From Loktanella atrilutea (GTDB lineage: Bacteria; Pseudomonadota; Alphaproteobacteria; Rhodobacterales; Rhodobacteraceae): a stretch of DNA of 64,000 nucleotides. The first letter of the stretch is position 1; each line of letters begins with the position of its first letter. The stretch is from the NCBI RefSeq assembly GCF_900128995.1, contig NZ_FQUE01000001.1:992001-1056000 (forward strand). Direction: 5' to 3'. This document shows positions 61,107 through 64,000 of this stretch, piece by piece. Both the position numbers and the translations under genes were made by a program. The notes under the pieces are model-generated. The model had not been told where the DNA came from. It was given only the letters and a program-made list of their open reading frames with translations, and searched no databases.

Positions 61107-62447
61107 TCAGAATGTCACGAAATGCGTGTCGGCGTCGGCAACCGCCGGACCGCTGAAATCCGCGGCATCGGGGATGCGGCCAAAGGCGATCTTGGCTCCG
61201 ACATAGCCGCCGGGCACCTCTGCCATAGGACCCAGCGACAGCGCCTGCGGGCCCATCCGCGCGCGCAGGCCATCCATCAAGTCGCTGACCTTTTCCCACT
61301 TGGCCCGTCGCGCTGTGTCGCGGGCGCCACCGGACTGACCCGGCGTGGCCCCGAACAGGTCCGTCGTCATCTCGGCCTCTGCGATCAGGCCGTGCAGCAT
61401 CACGCTGACCGACCGCGGCCGGAACGGCAGATCGCGCGCAGCGGCGGTCAGACCCTGTTCCAGCGCAGTCAGGAAACTGTGGTCATCGCGCGCGGGCGCA
61501 AAGGATCCGTCCCACGTCCATTGCGCGTCACGCTCCGCCCCGGGGTCGCGCGCCCGCAGGGCCAGCGTCAGCCGCGTCACCCGCACGCCCGCCCGCCGCA
61601 CCCGGCGTCCGGCGCTTTCGGTCAGCAGCCGCGCGCAGACCCTCACCTTCTCGGGATTGCGCCAATCGCGCGGCAGGATGCGGCTGTGGCCGAAGGCGCT
61701 CTTGCGGGTGGCGGGCCGTTCGCTGTGATAGCCGTGCAGCCCGTTCCAGAACCGTTCGCCCTCGACACTGCGCCAGATTGCCCGGGCCTGCTTGGGCGCC
61801 AGCGCCCAGAGCGTGGTGAAATCATGCACGCCCGCGGCCATCAGCCGCGCACGCATGCCAGAAGAGATACCGGGCAGATCGCCGAGGTCCACGTCCGCCA
61901 GCGCCTGCGGCAGATCGGCGGCGCGGATCAGGGCGAAGCCGTCGGGCTTGTGCCGCTCCGCCGCGATCTTGGCCAGAAGCTCCGTCGGGGCCATCCCGAT
62001 CGAGCAGGTCAGCCCCGCGCTGAAGGCGGCCGCCAGCGCCGCCTTGATCCGCTGCCCCAGCACCTCGCCCTGCGCCCCCTCTGACGGCAGCAGGTGGCAG
62101 ACGACCTCGTCGATGGACCGGACCTGCGCCACGGGGACGACGGTGCCGATGACACCGAGAATGCGGTTGTGCAGGCGCACGTAGACATCGTGCCGCGCCA
62201 CGACGAAGATCATGTCGGGGATGATCGCGCGGGCCTTCACGACCGAGGTGCCGGACCTGACGCCCAATGCCTTTGCCTCGCGGCTGACCGCGATGCAACC
62301 CGTGTGCAACGCGTCCAGCGGCACCACGCCAACGGGGCGCCCGCGCAGGGCGGGATTGAAATGCTGCTCGGCGGAGGCAAAGAAACTGTCGAAGTCGAGG
62401 TAGAGCCGTTCGATGCCGCGCGCCGGGCCGCGCGCATGCTGCGTCAT
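61107..62447 (-). CDS. Y-family DNA polymerase (Pol IV/DinB-like, divergent)
   Basis: A 446-residue translesion polymerase. The catalytic residues are present: Asp in LYLDFDSFFASAEQHFNPALRGRPV near residue 19, and Asp-Glu in RSIDEVVCHLLP near residue 125. Helix-hairpin-helix DLPGISSGMRARLMAAGVHDFTTLWAL lies near residue 190. Unlike the nearby ImuB, it should be active. It differs from E. coli DinB in length and motif detail. The start at 62447 follows GGAG; an earlier ATG is at 62477. No LexA box (GTTC-N7-GTTC) is seen upstream. Confidence 0.88.
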   Translation of the reverse strand: MTQHARGPARGIERLYLDFDSFFASAEQHFNPALRGRPVGVVPLDALHTGCIAVSREAKALGVRSGTSVVKARAIIPDMIFVVARHDVYVRLHNRILGVIGTVVPVAQVRSIDEVVCHLLPSEGAQGEVLGQRIKAALAAAFSAGLTCSIGMAPTELLAKIAAERHKPDGFALIRAADLPQALADVDLGDLPGISSGMRARLMAAGVHDFTTLWALAPKQARAIWRSVEGERFWNGLHGYHSERPATRKSAFGHSRILPRDWRNPEKVRVCARLLTESAGRRVRRAGVRVTRLTLALRARDPGAERDAQWTWDGSFAPARDDHSFLTALEQGLTAAARDLPFRPRSVSVMLHGLIAEAEMTTDLFGATPGQSGGARDTARRAKWEKVSDLMDGLRARMGPQALSLGPMAEVPGGYVGAKIAFGRIPDAADFSGPAVADADTHFVTF

Positions 62448-62659
62448 GGAACGCTCCGGACCGGGACGGGTCATCATAGACCATGCACCGTGGCGGACAA
62501 GCGGGGGCGGCTATCCTTGATTCGCGGAATGATACAGCACGATCAACCCCTTCGGTTGCGGTTATCCCCGACCTCAGGTCAGAAAAGTGCGCCACCGGTC
62601 TGGAAGCTTCCCCCGCTGTCGGTCATCCTGCCCGCATCGAGCCATGAATGGAGGACCCA

Positions 62660-63781
62660 ATGGACCGACGCAAATTCCTCAGGACGGCCTCGGCCGCCAG
62701 TGCCGGTAGCCTTGCACTGGCCGCCCCGGCCATCGCGCAGACGACCGACAAGATCCAGTGGCGCTGCACCTCGTCTTTCCCGCAGTCGCTGGACACGATC
62801 TATGGCGGCGCGACGGACCTCGCCACCTACGTCCGAGAGGCCACCGACGGCGCCTTCGACATCCAGGTCTTCGCGGCAGGAGAGATCGTGCCGGGCCTGC
62901 AGGCCGCAGACGCCGTGCAGAACGGCACGGTCGAGATGTGCCACACCGCCAGCTACTATTACGTCGGCAAATCGCCGACATGGGCGCTGGGCGGCGTCAT
63001 TCCCTTCGGCCTCGACCAGCGCGGCATGAATGCGTGGCTGTATTACGGCGACGGCATGAACCTGCTGAATACCTTTTACAACAAGCAGGGGCTGCAGTAT
63101 CTGCCCGCCGGCAACACCGGCACACAGATGGGCGGCTGGTTCCGGAACGAGATCAATTCGCTGGCCGACATGAACGGGCTGAAGATGCGGATCGCCGGTC
63201 TGGCCGGGCGCATCATGGAACGGATCGGCGTCGTGCCGCAGCAGATCGCCGGCGGCGACATCTATCCCTCGCTGGAACGCGGCACCATCGACGCGGCCGA
63301 ATGGATCGGCCCCTACGACGACGAGAAGCTGGGCTTCTATCAGGTCGCCCCCTACTACTACTACCCCGGCTGGTGGGAAGGGAACCTGACCCTCTGCTCC
63401 TTCATCAACAAGGACGCCTGGGACGGTCTGCCGCCCGCCTATCAAAGCCTGCTGCAGACCGCTGCGCGGGCGGCCAATGTCGAGATGATGGCCGAATACG
63501 ACTACAAGAACCCGACGGCGCTGCGGTCGCTGGCCGGCAAGGGCGCACAGTTGCGCGCCTTCCCGCAGGACGTGCTGGATGCCAGCTACGAGGCAGGCAT
63601 GGCGCTTTATGACGAGCTGGCGTCGGACCCGGAGTGGAAGACGATTTACGACAGCATGATGGCCTTCGAGGTCGACCACTTCCTGTGGACGCAGGTCGCC
63701 GAGAGCACCTACAAGAACTTCATGATGGACAAGCAGCGCAACAACCTGCTGCCGGGCCAGAAGACCGGCGGCGGCAACTGA
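62660..63781 (+). CDS. TRAP transporter binding protein, TakP/DctP family
   Basis: A 373-residue periplasmic binding protein. The N-terminus MDRRKFLRTASAASAGSLALAAPAIAQ is Tat-like (RRKFL). Strong matches to TakP (2-oxo acid binding) are PGLQAADAVQNGTVEMCHTASYYYVGKSPTWALGG, GWFRNEINSLADMNGLKMRI, VPQQIAGGDIYPSLERGTIDAAEWIGPYDDEKLGFYQVAPYYYYPGWWEG. The Trp/Glu/Gln ligand shell for a carboxylate is therefore present. GGAGG precedes the ATG; the upstream ATG at 62648 is unlikely. No DctQ/DctM membrane genes follow: the next gene is convergent. Confidence 0.92.
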   Translation: MDRRKFLRTASAASAGSLALAAPAIAQTTDKIQWRCTSSFPQSLDTIYGGATDLATYVREATDGAFDIQVFAAGEIVPGLQAADAVQNGTVEMCHTASYYYVGKSPTWALGGVIPFGLDQRGMNAWLYYGDGMNLLNTFYNKQGLQYLPAGNTGTQMGGWFRNEINSLADMNGLKMRIAGLAGRIMERIGVVPQQIAGGDIYPSLERGTIDAAEWIGPYDDEKLGFYQVAPYYYYPGWWEGNLTLCSFINKDAWDGLPPAYQSLLQTAARAANVEMMAEYDYKNPTALRSLAGKGAQLRAFPQDVLDASYEAGMALYDELASDPEWKTIYDSMMAFEVDHFLWTQVAESTYKNFMMDKQRNNLLPGQKTGGGN

Positions 63782-63815
63782 CGCAGCGGGGCCGCCCTGC
63801 CTGACAAGTCGGAAG

Positions 63816-63848
63816 AAGCCCGGACCCTCACGGATCCGGGCTTTTTCC
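63816..63848 (+). terminator. Intrinsic terminator of TRAP binding-protein gene
   Basis: A 9-bp stem (AAGCCCGGA / TCCGGGCTT) with a ten-base loop is followed by TTTCC, 34 bp after the stop. The U-rich end on the plus strand makes it a proper terminator for this gene, and its position also suits the convergent partial gene. Confidence 0.85.
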
Positions 63849-63856
63849 TTGTCGGT

Positions 63857-64000
63857 TCAGTTGCCGAAGTTGAAGCCGCCGTTGCCAGCCGGCGCGGGCG
63901 CTGCCCCGTCGTCGGTGGCCGGATCGGCGGGCGCGGAATCGGCGGGCGCGGGATCGGTGGGGGTGGCGTCCGCAGGCGGCGTTGCCGCGCCGTTCCCGAA
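63857..64000 (-). CDS. C-terminal tail of an unrecognised Ala/Pro-rich protein (5' end outside window)
   Basis: The minus strand frame from the window edge ends in TGA at 63859-63857. The 47 visible residues are almost entirely Ala, Pro, Asp, Thr and Gly: a low-complexity segment with imperfect ADSAPADP-type repeats, bounded on both sides by FGN-like sequence and ending GGFNFGN. I do not recognise the protein. The low-complexity tail would suit an exported or surface-linked protein, but this is a guess. It is convergent with the TRAP gene. Confidence 0.5.
   Translation of the reverse strand, partial: FGNGAATPPADATPTDPAPADSAPADPATDDGAAPAPAGNGGFNFGN

Noticed and set aside
1-64000. CRISPR arrays, prophage genes, rRNA, toxin-antitoxin or restriction genes
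   Set aside because: No regularly spaced direct repeats, no phage structural or integrase genes and no rRNA signatures were found by reading the window.

Overview
The window is a GC-rich stretch of chromosome with the gene content of a marine alphaproteobacterium of the Rhodobacterales (Roseobacter group). Indicators are the DMSP demethylation pair dmdA-acuI, the tellurite-resistance order trgA-trgB-cysK known from Rhodobacter sphaeroides, a TakP-like TRAP binding protein, an imuA-imuB-dnaE2 mutagenesis cassette preceded by the alphaproteobacterial LexA box (GAAC-N7-GAAC), and dense ATGA-overlapped operons. There is no prophage, plasmid or CRISPR signal. The only mobile DNA is an IS3-family remnant near a tRNA-Ser gene.

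Layout. 1-1.6 kb: end of a polyamine-type ABC transporter (permease, binding protein). 1.5-2.6 kb: decayed membrane gene, IS3 remnant, tRNA-Ser(GGA). 2.8-9.9 kb: AI-2E exporter, then a minus-strand block trgA-trgB-cysK-mscS-alaX. 9.9-13.8 kb: cyclopropane fatty acid synthase, fatty acid desaturase, photolyase. 13.9-19.9 kb: BCCT transporter and the minus-strand series DUF2182-DUF1326-DinB-dmdA-acuI. 20-21.9 kb: orphan polyamine-type binding protein and an FAH-family hydrolase. 22-26.2 kb: Pqi-type lipid transport operon with PqiA split in two. 26.4-32.3 kb: hydantoinase/oxoprolinase hyuA-hyuB, then SDR and acyl-CoA dehydrogenase. 32.4-36.8 kb: GntR regulator and Gfo/Idh dehydrogenase divergent from a flavin monooxygenase, aldo/keto reductase and flavin reductase. 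36.9-43.1 kb: xylose operon xylFHG-xylB divergent from a ROK (XylR-like) repressor. 43.1-46.1 kb: CRTAC1/FG-GAP protein facing a di-heme peroxidase. 46.3-52.7 kb: SOS mutasome imuA-imuB-dnaE2. 52.7-57 kb: CMD protein, Bcr/CflA exporter, 5-oxoprolinase pxpBCA. 57.1-64 kb: kynureninase, VOC-cupin protein, class I fumarase, Y-family polymerase, TRAP binding protein and the tail of an unknown gene.

Together the genes describe a marine heterotroph that takes up polyamine-like compounds, xylose, DMSP/betaines and organic acids and that resists tellurite, light, DNA damage and envelope stress. Two intergenic sequence families recur across the window: a pyrimidine-rich/AAATACCTC/GC-hairpin repeat (seven copies) and short perfect palindromes with A/T-rich arms (five copies). 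They sit mostly between transcription units and account for most of the non-coding sequence. No wholly new system is obvious. The best candidates for new biology are the metal-binding DUF2182-DUF1326-DinB set attached to dmdA-acuI, the split PqiA with an enlarged PqiB, and the uncharacterised GntR-controlled flavin monooxygenase cluster.
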